Shown: positions 34,920-42,492 of the stretch, one piece after another
Layout of the letters: the number at the start of each line of letters is the position of its first letter
How positions within the stretch are numbered: the stretch's first letter is position 1
Assembly: GCF_050467285.1 (NCBI RefSeq)
Contig: NZ_JBCMUN010000009.1
Location: forward strand, 1 to 64,000
Direction: 5' to 3'
From: Paenibacillus_E oryzisoli_A
GTDB lineage: Bacteria > Bacillota > Bacilli > Paenibacillales > NBRC-103111
Length of the DNA stretch: 64,000 bases
Program-made: the position numbers and the translations under genes
Notes under the pieces: generated by a model
Seen by the model: the letters and a program-made list of their open reading frames with translations, nothing else
What the model was told of the DNA's origin: nothing
The model's database searches: none

Positions 34920-35426
34920 ATGAGCAAGACGTTTATTATCGAAGCCGTGATGCTGGCGGTGCACGGACAGCTGATGTTGCCCGCGAAGCCGGTCACGTAT
35001 GTAATTCCGTATACGACGATACAAGAATTATATGAATTGCAAACGAGTACGGTGCCGATTATGTTGGATGAAGAAGATGACGGCTTTGTCAAAACGTTGA
35101 TCACCGAGCTCATTCAGTTCTTTGAGGAACCGTTCAACAAGAAAAAAATCGAGAAAGCGCTCACCATGCCTTGGGGCAAAAGTCCGCCGCTGCCGATCAA
35201 CGATAAAGTTACGCTATGTATCGTCAACAGTATTGACAACGAGGCGTATGGCGAGCTGTTCGATCCGATTGAAACCGAGCTGATTATGGCGGGGATTCGG
35301 GAGAAGGCGGTGCTGCTCACCGACCAACTGGATTTTATCGACCGTGTCATTAACGGCGGTGTGCCGGTAGAGACGGTGGACGTCGAGGATTTCGACTTTA
35401 TTCTGGACGACGATCTTCAAGTGTAA
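34920..35426 (+). CDS. Hypothetical acidic protein
   Basis: 168 residues from ATG 34920, preceded by a GGGGGG ribosome site. The long in-frame upstream part overlaps a terminator and is rejected. The sequence is soluble, acidic at the C-terminus (VETVDVEDFDFILDDDLQV) and has a central AKPVTYVIPYTT motif. It is close to the following kinase-like gene (12 bp), so they are probably cotranscribed. I do not recognise a family. Confidence 0.7.
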   Translation: MSKTFIIEAVMLAVHGQLMLPAKPVTYVIPYTTIQELYELQTSTVPIMLDEEDDGFVKTLITELIQFFEEPFNKKKIEKALTMPWGKSPPLPINDKVTLCIVNSIDNEAYGELFDPIETELIMAGIREKAVLLTDQLDFIDRVINGGVPVETVDVEDFDFILDDDLQV

Positions 35427-35438
35427 AAAGGAGTGGAG

Positions 35439-36467
35439 ATGCCCATGGCGACGGAGCATAACGTGGACATGCAATTGAATGAACTGCCCGCATATTGGTT
35501 TCCGAAGCGGACGTGGACGCTGCGCGAAGGCGTCGGCGGGATGAACAATACGACGCGCTTTGTGGAAGTGGCCGGAGCGACCTATGTGCTCCGGCTGTAT
35601 GAGACGCACCGCGATAGCAGTAAAATCGCGTTCGAGCACCGCGTGCTGCTGGAGTTGGGAAGGCGGCAGCACGAGCTGGATTTTGCCATTCCACAGCCGC
35701 TGAAGCGGCCGAATGGCGAAACGATGGTGACGCTGCCCGGCGGCAAGCTGGCGGCGCTATTCACCTATACCGAAGGCGAGAACCCGGGTGCCTTCGCGTT
35801 ATCCCAACTGCCGCACATCGGCAAGGCGGTTGGACAGTTATCCGCTGCGCTTAGCCGGATCGAACTGGATTTGAAGCCGGAATATGCGCCGTATTACGAA
35901 ATCGAGCAGATTCACCCACGCTGTACGCCGGACGCCATCCGGACGTTCTGTGAGCAGCCGCCTGGGCCGTTTGCGAAGCAAAAGGGGGAGCTGGCGTATA
36001 TTTTTGCCCGATATATGGCGATTTACGAAGCGATTCCATTCATCCGCAGCTTGCCGCATCAGCTTGTGCACGGCGATATTAACGGTTCGAACATGCTGAT
36101 CGACGATGACGGGCAGTTGGCGGCGATCCTGGATTTTGAATTTGTGACGCGCGATGTGAGGGTGATGGAACTGGCCGTCTGCTTGTCCGATCTCATCGAT
36201 CCGAGCCGCAGCGAATCCGAGCTACGCCATCAATGCGATGCGTTCTGTGCCGGTTACCGCCAGCATATTCAGCTGTCGGACGCGGAGATGCGCGTGCTGC
36301 CGCTGCTGATTGAGCTGCGCCGCCTCGACGTGTTCATCCATTTCCTCGGCCGGTATTTGGACCAGATTGATTCGCAAGCGGTCCTCATCGATATTATTCA
36401 GAGCACGCACGAGAAGACGAAATGGCTGCAGCTTCACGGCGCTCGGCTATTGTTCGCGCACCAATAA
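35439..36467 (+). CDS. Phosphotransferase of the APH/homoserine kinase-like family
   Basis: 342-residue protein with the eukaryotic-type small-molecule kinase fold. HGDINGSNML is the catalytic loop (Brenner motif) and LDFEF gives the metal-binding Asp. The family includes aminoglycoside, choline and homoserine (ThrB type II) kinases; Bacillales spore-coat kinases such as CotS are also related. Substrate unknown. ATG 35439 has AAAAGGAG just upstream; ATG 35445 is an alternative. Cotranscribed with the preceding hypothetical gene. Confidence 0.83.
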   Translation: MPMATEHNVDMQLNELPAYWFPKRTWTLREGVGGMNNTTRFVEVAGATYVLRLYETHRDSSKIAFEHRVLLELGRRQHELDFAIPQPLKRPNGETMVTLPGGKLAALFTYTEGENPGAFALSQLPHIGKAVGQLSAALSRIELDLKPEYAPYYEIEQIHPRCTPDAIRTFCEQPPGPFAKQKGELAYIFARYMAIYEAIPFIRSLPHQLVHGDINGSNMLIDDDGQLAAILDFEFVTRDVRVMELAVCLSDLIDPSRSESELRHQCDAFCAGYRQHIQLSDAEMRVLPLLIELRRLDVFIHFLGRYLDQIDSQAVLIDIIQSTHEKTKWLQLHGARLLFAHQ

Positions 36468-36625
36468 GGCGGGGTTACTCACCTTGACGTAAGTAAGACA
36501 CGTTTTTTTCAGTTCTTCCGCTGCTCGAAGGGTTCACGTATACTGTACATAGGAAACAGAGACAGGCATCCGGGTATACTAGAAAAGTTTTCGAATTGAA
36601 TCGTTCCGAGGAGGAAGAAGTAGAC

Positions 36626-37618
36626 ATGGTTTATCAAGCAAGCGCAACGCGTTATGCAGAAATGAAATATAATCGCTCAGGCCGAACAGGACTGAAGCTG
36701 CCGGCGATTTCTTTGGGGATGTGGCACAATTTCGGAGGCCTCGATTTGCACGAGAACGGCAGAGCGATGCTGCTGCGTTCGTTCGATTTGGGGATTACGC
36801 ATTTTGACTTGGCGAATAACTATGGGCCGCCTCCGGGTTCGGCGGAAGAGCTGATGGGCCGCGTGCTGAAGAGCGATCTGGCTGCCTACCGCGACGAGTT
36901 GATCATCTCGACCAAAGCCGGCTATTACATGTGGGAAGGGCCGTACGGCGAGTGGGGCTCCCGCAAATATCTCATTTCCTCCCTGGATCAAAGCTTGAAG
37001 CGGATGGGGCTGGAGTATGTGGATATTTTCTACTCGCATAGACCGGATCCAAACACGCCATTTGAAGAAACGATGCAGGCGCTGGACAGCATTGTGCGTT
37101 CGGGCAAGGCGTTGTACGTCGGGCTCTCCAACTACACGGCGGAGCAAACGAAGGAAGCGGCTTCGATTTTGAAAAGCCTCGGCACGCCGCTGCTCATTCA
37201 CCAGCCGTCCTACAGCATGTTCAACCGTTGGATTGAAGACGGTTTGCAGGATGTGCTGGACGACTTCGGCGCCGGCAGCATCGCATTCTGTCCGCTGGCG
37301 CAAGGCCTGCTGACGAACAAATACGTAAGCGGCATCCCGACGGATTCGCGCGCAGCGGGCAAGAGCGCCTTCCTGAACTCGAAGGACATCACGGAAGAGA
37401 AGCTGAACCAGATCCGCCAACTGAACGAGATCGCGGTTTCCCGCGGCCAAAGCCTCGCGCAGATGGCGCTCGCTTGGGTGCTGCGCGGCGGACGTGTGAC
37501 GTCGGCCTTGATCGGTGCAAGCCGCGTGTCGCAGATCGAAGAGAACGTGGCGGCGCTGAAAAATCTCGAGTTCTCCTCGGAAGAGCTCGACACCATTGAA
37601 AAAATCCTGAAGAAATAA
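36626..37618 (+). CDS. Aldo/keto reductase, YghZ/GpR type
   Basis: 330-residue NADPH-dependent reductase of the Kv-beta/YghZ branch of aldo/keto reductases, some of which reduce L-glyceraldehyde 3-phosphate and methylglyoxal. The catalytic Tyr is in NNYGPPPGSAEE, the Lys in STKAGYYMW and the His in YSHRPDP; Asp is in HFDLANN. ATG 36626 follows GAGGAGGAAG. Its 3' end contains the arm of the terminator used by the convergent xerS gene. Confidence 0.9.
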   Translation: MVYQASATRYAEMKYNRSGRTGLKLPAISLGMWHNFGGLDLHENGRAMLLRSFDLGITHFDLANNYGPPPGSAEELMGRVLKSDLAAYRDELIISTKAGYYMWEGPYGEWGSRKYLISSLDQSLKRMGLEYVDIFYSHRPDPNTPFEETMQALDSIVRSGKALYVGLSNYTAEQTKEAASILKSLGTPLLIHQPSYSMFNRWIEDGLQDVLDDFGAGSIAFCPLAQGLLTNKYVSGIPTDSRAAGKSAFLNSKDITEEKLNQIRQLNEIAVSRGQSLAQMALAWVLRGGRVTSALIGASRVSQIEENVAALKNLEFSSEELDTIEKILKK

Positions 37619-37629
37619 TCCTCAGGATT
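37603..37629 (-). terminator. Terminator of xerS, inside the aldo/keto reductase end
   Basis: AATCCTGA and TCAGGATT are perfect 8-bp arms with an 11-base loop. On the minus strand the T-run TTTTTTC follows. Confidence 0.7.
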
Positions 37630-38704
37630 CCGCTCTTTTATCAATCGCTTCGGACATCGTCTTATCGGTGAGATGCGCGTAGATCTGCGTCGTCTCCGGC
37701 GAGGCGTGGCCGAGCTGCTCTTGCGTTTTGTACAGATCGTTCTGCAAATAATAATCGGTTGCGAACGAGTGTCGCAATTTATGTACGGACAAGTACGGCT
37801 TGCCGAAGCGCTTCGCGTACTTGATGACCAACTCCTGGATCGCGCGCTTTGTGATCCGCTCGCCTTCTTTCTTGCCATTTGCGATGGCCAGAAAGAGGGC
37901 TTTTTCTTTTTTCGCCGGTTTGTAGCGGGTGGAGCGAATGGCCAAGTACTCCGTCAGCATTTCGACAGCTTCGTTCCGGAAATAGACGGGCGTCTTGAAG
38001 CTCTCGTCGTTGTTCCCTTTTCGGTAGACGTAGACGAGCTTCTTTTTCAAATCTATGTCATCCGCGTTCATGTTGTACACTTCGGACACGCGCAGCCCGG
38101 AATTAAGAATCAGCGTCACGAGGCAGGCGTCCCGAATTTTATTAAGCTCGTAGGCGTACAGCGCCTGCTTGTTCGTCGCAATATCGTGTTCGTACGCTTC
38201 CCGAACGTAGTAAATAAACTCCGTAATTTCCTCCTCTTGCAGCAGCTTGCCTTCCAGCTTGGCCGCGATATCTTTCGGCTTGGAGGCGCGCTTGATTTCC
38301 ACCTTCGCCATGACGTTGCGCTTCAGCAGCGGATAGAAGTTCTCGTCCTCAGCGATTTGACTCAAGTAATGGAACAAGGAGCGAAGGGCGGACAGCTTGC
38401 GGTTGATCGTCGTTTTACCATTACCTTGTCCTTTACGGGTGGTGAGGAACATGCGAAAATTGCTTATGCTCTCCATATGGAGCGTCTCGAGATCGAGCAG
38501 CGTCACTTCTTTGACGGAGGCGGCGGTCGACAGCCCTTCGGCGATCAGCCAGCCTAGGAAAATCTCATAATCGCGTACATATTCGAGCAGGGATGAAGGG
38601 GAAAGATCCGGAAGTTTATAGTTAATAAATTGCTCGATAAACCAAGGCATGGTCGGAATTCGTTTGTCTAATTCCTGGCGGTCTTTGATTTTAATGATAT
38701 TCAT
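37622..38704 (-). CDS. xerS: Tyrosine recombinase XerS
   Basis: 360-residue site-specific recombinase of the single-protein XerS type that resolves chromosome dimers in streptococci and relatives. The catalytic set is complete: Arg in SGLRVSE, Lys in YRKGNN, His-x2-Arg in HKLRH, His in GHASPE and Tyr in TQIYAHL. The SAM-like N-terminal domain covers about 1-140. GGAGGTGA precedes ATG. Streptococcal xerS has its dif site directly upstream; I see no convincing dif in 38705-38850. Confidence 0.87.
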   Translation of the reverse strand: MNIIKIKDRQELDKRIPTMPWFIEQFINYKLPDLSPSSLLEYVRDYEIFLGWLIAEGLSTAASVKEVTLLDLETLHMESISNFRMFLTTRKGQGNGKTTINRKLSALRSLFHYLSQIAEDENFYPLLKRNVMAKVEIKRASKPKDIAAKLEGKLLQEEEITEFIYYVREAYEHDIATNKQALYAYELNKIRDACLVTLILNSGLRVSEVYNMNADDIDLKKKLVYVYRKGNNDESFKTPVYFRNEAVEMLTEYLAIRSTRYKPAKKEKALFLAIANGKKEGERITKRAIQELVIKYAKRFGKPYLSVHKLRHSFATDYYLQNDLYKTQEQLGHASPETTQIYAHLTDKTMSEAIDKRAES

Positions 38705-38766
38705 GATCGTCTCACCTCCTAGATTTCAGTATAGCAGTGCATGGTCAAAATTGGTAGAAAAGCGCC

Positions 38767-38794
38767 AAACTATTCTGCGCCTTCGTGCGTCTTA
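38767..38794 (+). promoter_or_regulatory. Candidate ECF promoter of sigV
   Basis: AAACTATT begins at 38767, and CGTCTTA lies at 38788-38794, with 17 bp between AAAC and CGTC. This fits the AAC/CGTC pattern of Bacillus ECF sigma factors, so sigV probably activates itself. Confidence 0.55.
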
Positions 38795-38851
38795 CGTGCA
38801 GAATCACAGATCATAATGAACGTTGGACGGTTAAAGGAGCGTTATCCCGAT

Positions 38852-39358
38852 ATGGCAATGAATCCGAAATTGGAGAGTCAGCTCGTCGCTTGCATTACGG
38901 AGCATCAAGAGAATGTGTACCGGCTCGCGTACAGCTATGTAAAAAATCAAGAAGACGCCCTGGATGTCGTCCAGGAGGCGATTCAGAAAGCTTTTGCCGC
39001 GGCCGGCTCGCTGAAAAACACAACTTCGCTCAAGAGTTGGTTTTATCGCATTGTCGTCAATACCGCGTTGGATTGCTTGCGGAAGAAGAAGAAAGTACAG
39101 ATTGTCGACGACAAGGCCATGGAGTTGATCGCCTCAGGCAGCGAGGACGCTTATGCGGACATCGATCTGGAGCGGGCGTTGGATGACTTGCCGGATATGT
39201 ACCGGAGCGTCATCACTTTGCGGTACTTTGAGGATTTGAAGATCGAAGAGATCGCCGAAGTGTTGAAAGAGAATACGAATACGATCAAGACGAGGCTGTA
39301 TCAGGCTCTGAAGCTGCTGAAGATCCGCATGAACGATGATGCGCTGGTGGAGGTATAA
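38852..39358 (+). CDS. sigV: ECF sigma factor, SigV type
   Basis: 168-residue extracytoplasmic-function sigma factor. Region 2 (RLAYSYVKNQEDALDVVQEA) and region 4 (LRYFEDLKIEEIAEVLKENT) are both present and very close to B. subtilis SigV, which responds to lysozyme. I prefer ATG 38852, with AAAGGAGCG 10-12 bp upstream; ATG 38816 and 38741 are further out, the latter upstream of the promoter. The anti-sigma gene follows after 3 bp. A matching ECF promoter lies upstream. Confidence 0.88.
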   Translation: MAMNPKLESQLVACITEHQENVYRLAYSYVKNQEDALDVVQEAIQKAFAAAGSLKNTTSLKSWFYRIVVNTALDCLRKKKKVQIVDDKAMELIASGSEDAYADIDLERALDDLPDMYRSVITLRYFEDLKIEEIAEVLKENTNTIKTRLYQALKLLKIRMNDDALVEV

Positions 39359-39361
39359 CCG

Positions 39362-40249
39362 ATGGAAGAGAAAATGGAGAAGATGAGACAACAGTATATG
39401 GACATTCCGATTCCGCAAGAACTGAACTTTGTCGTCCAGCAGGCGATTCGTAAGCATAGACCAAAGCGCAGCGGGCGCAAATGGGCGGCGGGTGCGGCCG
39501 CAGCAGCGGTGGTTTTCGTGGCAGGCTTGAATACGAGTCAGGCGTTTGCCGACACACTCTCGGAAGTGCCTGTGCTTGGCGAACTTGTGAAAGTGCTGAC
39601 GTTCCGGACGTATCATTATGAGGATAAGGGCTTTCAAGCGAATGTCGAGGTGCCGGCGATCACGAATTTGGATAACAAGGAGCTGCAGGAAACGCTCAAC
39701 AGCAAGTATCTGGAGGAGAGCAAACAGCTGTATACGTCGTTCATGGCTGATATGGAGAAGATCAAAGCGGAACATCCCGATGCTCATATGGGGGTAGACA
39801 GCGGCTATGTTGTGAAGACGGATAACGAGCAGATTTTATCGGTCGGACGTTATGTAGTCAATATCGCGGGGTCCTCGTCAACGACGTTCCAGTACGACAC
39901 TATTGATAAGAAAAATCAACTGCTAATTACGCTTCCGAGCCTCTTTAAGGACGATCGTTACATTGATTTGATCACCACCAACATCAAGGAACAGATGCTT
40001 CAGCAAATGAAAACCGAGCCGGGCAAAATGTATTGGGTGGAAGGCGGATCGCAGCAAGTTCCCAACATGGAGCTGTTCAAGTCCATCAAAAAAGACCAAA
40101 CGTTCTACATCAATGCTCAGGGCAAGCTTGTGATCGTATTCCAGAAGTATGAAGTCGGCCCCGGCGTCATGGGCGTTCCGGAATTCGTCATTCCGACGAC
40201 GGTGATTCAGGATGACCTTAGCACGCATGCTTACTTGACTTCTGAGTAG
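39362..40249 (+). CDS. rsiV: Anti-sigma factor RsiV type, DUF4163/DUF3298
   Basis: 295-residue membrane protein. A short cytoplasmic N-terminus that would hold the sigma factor is followed by one transmembrane segment at about residues 40-62. The outside part has DUF4163-like (about 85-180) and DUF3298-like (about 190-290) domains. B. subtilis RsiV binds lysozyme here and is then cut, releasing SigV. The oatA gene that follows in B. subtilis is absent, so the targets must lie elsewhere. Confidence 0.86.
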   Translation: MEEKMEKMRQQYMDIPIPQELNFVVQQAIRKHRPKRSGRKWAAGAAAAAVVFVAGLNTSQAFADTLSEVPVLGELVKVLTFRTYHYEDKGFQANVEVPAITNLDNKELQETLNSKYLEESKQLYTSFMADMEKIKAEHPDAHMGVDSGYVVKTDNEQILSVGRYVVNIAGSSSTTFQYDTIDKKNQLLITLPSLFKDDRYIDLITTNIKEQMLQQMKTEPGKMYWVEGGSQQVPNMELFKSIKKDQTFYINAQGKLVIVFQKYEVGPGVMGVPEFVIPTTVIQDDLSTHAYLTSE

Positions 40250-40260
40250 CTAGCCTGCCT

Positions 40261-40284
40261 CTTGCATAAAATCTTGCATAAAAT
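40261..40284. repeat. Tandem 12-bp duplication
   Basis: CTTGCATAAAAT occurs twice back to back, exactly, between rsiV and the coiled-coil gene. Confidence 0.9.
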
Positions 40285-40341
40285 GCCAATCGGAGACTCA
40301 CATTAAGCAGGAAGTTACATTTTCATCCGGAGGGACCCGAT

Positions 40342-40599
40342 ATGCAGCAGCAGGATCAACAAGGCAATGGGCAAGATTCGCAAGGCTTTGAACGCGTAAA
40401 AGAAGCCGCCCACAAGGCAGAGCAAGCGGCGGAACAAACGCTGCAAATGGCGCAGCAGATCTATTCGCAAGCGACGGAGGCTGCGCTAAGCGCCGCGGAG
40501 CAGCAGCTCGAGGAGCTGCAGGGGCAAATCAAGCAGGCGCGGCAGAAAACCGAGGATTTGAAACAGGAGCTGCAAGATTCGAAGCAGCAGCAACAATGA
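40342..40599 (+). CDS. Gln/Ala-rich coiled-coil small protein
   Basis: 85 residues of low complexity: Gln-rich ends and a continuous amphipathic helix (from VKEAAHKAEQAAEQTLQMAQ onward) that resembles LEA-like or late spore stress proteins. No Cys, no membrane part. The ribosome site CGGAGGGACC lies close before ATG. It stands 92 bp behind rsiV with a tandem duplication in between. Function unknown. Confidence 0.7.
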   Translation: MQQQDQQGNGQDSQGFERVKEAAHKAEQAAEQTLQMAQQIYSQATEAALSAAEQQLEELQGQIKQARQKTEDLKQELQDSKQQQQ

Positions 40600-40612
40600 G
40601 TGGATCAGGAGC

Positions 40613-40638
40613 CGTTTGCCGCGAGGCAGGCGGTTTCT
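40613..40638 (+). terminator. Terminator after the coiled-coil gene
   Basis: CCGTTTGCC pairs with GGCAGGCGG (two G-T pairs) around GCGA, then TTTC. Confidence 0.55.
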
Positions 40639-40663
40639 TGTGTTTCGGGACGCCAAAATAGTG

Positions 40664-40690
40664 AAAAAGCTGCCGGGAAATCCCGGCAGC
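40664..40690 (-). terminator. Terminator of the small membrane-protein gene
   Basis: GCTGCCGGGA and TCCCGGCAGC form a perfect 10-bp stem; on the minus strand TTTTT follows. Confidence 0.85.
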
Positions 40691-40719
40691 CAAGGGCAGG
40701 TGCTGAAGGCGTTTGCAGC

Positions 40720-41004
40720 TTACTTTTTAACGAATCCCATCGCATACTTGAGTACGACACCTAGAGCACCGATATAGTACGCAATTTTCACGATGTAATC
40801 GGTGTGGTCCAGCGGCATCAGGTTGACGAGCAAGAAGAGCGGGAACACGTAGTAGAGCAAGTCTTGCAAGTAAGACAGAATCATAGCGGAAGAGAATGTG
40901 CCGGCCGACATCGATTTGAACAAATCAACGACGAAGCTAATACCCATTACCGCCAAGACAAGCCACATTGCGTAAAGCATTAATCCGGAAAGGGCAAATG
41001 TCAT
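40720..41004 (-). CDS. Small integral membrane protein
   Basis: 94 residues with three hydrophobic segments (about 5-25, 42-62 and 70-90). GGAGGTGA precedes ATG at a good distance and a perfect terminator follows, so the gene is real. The topology recalls YggT- or DUF-type three-helix proteins but I find no defining motif. It stands alone between convergent and same-direction regulators. Confidence 0.75.
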   Translation of the reverse strand: MTFALSGLMLYAMWLVLAVMGISFVVDLFKSMSAGTFSSAMILSYLQDLLYYVFPLFLLVNLMPLDHTDYIVKIAYYIGALGVVLKYAMGFVKK

Positions 41005-41109
41005 TGTGATTCACCTCCACGCAAGGAAGATTTGCTTCCACTGTATCTTATGCAGGGAGGTGACAAGTTGTACTGGGCGCGTGTGGAACTGCCGTACAGG
41101 CTTTGCGGA

Positions 41110-41976
41110 TCAGGTGTGAACCGTATTACGGAATATTTGTGGCGCAACGCCGACATATTTCTTGAAAATACGTGAGAAGTAGAACACGTCCTGGTAGCCG
41201 AGCTCAAGGGCGATTTCTTTGACAGCTTTGTCCGTATTGAGCAAAATGTTTTTGGCTTCGGCCATTTTCATACGATGGATATAGGTACCGAGCGGGTAGC
41301 CGGAGTAATCGTTCACGATGCGGCGCAAAGTCGAAACCGAGATGTGGTGCCGCTTGGCAAACTCACGCGGATCAAACGACTGATAGATGGCATGGTTCAG
41401 CTCCTCGATGAGCTTGATGACCTGCTGGGCTTTGGTCGGCGATTCCGTGGTGGCTTCTGCGCGCAGCATGAATTCGAAGATCAGCGACTCCACCAGCAGG
41501 GAGGCACGGTCAATATTGGCGGGGCTGCCGCTTTCCATCAGCTGAAAAATCAGCTCGATCCGCCCGATTTGCGAACCGTCCTCTTTGCCGACAAAGGTGA
41601 CGCGGTCTGCGTCGGTGATCCAGCTCTGGAGCCACTCGTTGATCCGTGTGCCCTCGAACGAGAAATAGTACTCATCCCAGTAGCCGCCGGGGTTAGGTCC
41701 GTACTCGTATTCGGCCCCAGGTCTGAAAAAAAACAGCGAGCCGCTTTCCACTTGCTGCACAGGGCCCTGGTTGATGCGGAAAACGCCACTGCCCCCGGCG
41801 ATGTACACCGCGGCCCACTTCTCGAAAGAAGCGTGTGTCCGGTAATGGATGCGTCCGGGCAAGTGACCGACGCTATAAATAATGAGCGATTGCAGCTTTA
41901 ATTTGCTGGCATCGATCGGGATTGTAATAAGGCGAAGCGGATAAGGGCTAATCGTATTATCCATGAATCTGGGCAT
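41110..41976 (-). CDS. AraC family regulator with cupin sensor domain
   Basis: 288-residue transcription factor. The N-terminal about 150 residues form an AraC-type cupin (HYRTHASFEKWAAVYIAGG). The C-terminal 100 residues contain two helix-turn-helix units (FAKRHHISVSTLRRIVNDY and IALELGYQDVFYFSRIFKKY). I chose ATG 41976 because GGAAGGA lies 9 bp upstream; ATG 42033 has no ribosome site. No sugar or glycosidase genes are adjacent, so the target is unknown. Confidence 0.87.
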   Translation of the reverse strand: MPRFMDNTISPYPLRLITIPIDASKLKLQSLIIYSVGHLPGRIHYRTHASFEKWAAVYIAGGSGVFRINQGPVQQVESGSLFFFRPGAEYEYGPNPGGYWDEYYFSFEGTRINEWLQSWITDADRVTFVGKEDGSQIGRIELIFQLMESGSPANIDRASLLVESLIFEFMLRAEATTESPTKAQQVIKLIEELNHAIYQSFDPREFAKRHHISVSTLRRIVNDYSGYPLGTYIHRMKMAEAKNILLNTDKAVKEIALELGYQDVFYFSRIFKKYVGVAPQIFRNTVHT

Positions 41977-42142
41977 ATTGTACATTCCTTCCAAAAATGG
42001 CCGTAATGCTACACTGAGGGAAATTAATCGCATTAACTTTCTTTGAGTCCATTATAAAGGACCGCTTGCGATGGCGAAAGACGACCATGCGTATTTTCTT
42101 TTCCGGAGAGAAGGAGTGAATCTGTTATAACGATTCTTTCCC

Positions 42143-42172
42143 TTGAAAAAGCGCGTATACGTCTTGTAACAT
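42143..42172 (+). promoter_or_regulatory. Promoter of the thrS T-box transcript
   Basis: TTGAAA at 42143-42148, 18 bp, TAACAT at 42167-42172, about 20 bp before the first T-box stem. Confidence 0.55.
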
Positions 42173-42194
42173 AAAGCCTAATCATATCTCAAAG

Positions 42195-42450
42195 CGTTGA
42201 CCAAAGACACGATGTCCAGCCCCGAACCGCACAGAGAGAGAAGCCTCGGCTGCAAGCTTCTCCGGATTCGATTGCGACGTTACCCCTTTGCAGCTGTGCC
42301 GTCCAACCCGCCTTGCTTGCGGCAGTAGATGGCAACGATTCATCCTCGATACCGGATGGCAATAAGGACGACAGGGTACCTGTCGTTGAAATTGGGTGGA
42401 ACCACGAGCTGAACGCACTCGTCCCTTGGTGGATGGAGGCGTTTTTTTTG
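42195..42450 (+). promoter_or_regulatory. T-box riboswitch of thrS
   Basis: tRNA-sensing leader that lets transcription continue when uncharged tRNA-Thr binds. Stem I is marked by AGAGAG and a GGCTGCAAGC loop near 42230-42260. A perfect hairpin GACGACAGG/CCTGTCGTT lies at 42368-42388. The T-box core GGGTGGAACCACG is at 42394-42406. The terminator runs from AACGC (42412) to GCGTT with eight T (to 42449). The TGGA in the core suits a tRNA with discriminator U, as in Bacillus tRNA-Thr. The specifier triplet is not certain; ACG and ACC both occur near 42290. Confidence 0.88.
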
Positions 42451-42492
42451 CGTTCACATAGAAATGAAATCGTGAGAAAAGGAGGAAGTAAG

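Noticed and set aside
38761..38788. dif site for XerS
   Set aside because: AAGCGCC and GCGCCTT around AAACTATTCT are not inverted arms, and the stretch is better explained as the sigV ECF promoter.
40261..40284. Iteron-like origin element
   Set aside because: Only two copies, no DnaA boxes and no replication gene nearby.
42313..42492. In-frame extension of thrS that might supply a TGS domain
   Set aside because: It consists of the T-box antiterminator and terminator and does not resemble TGS.
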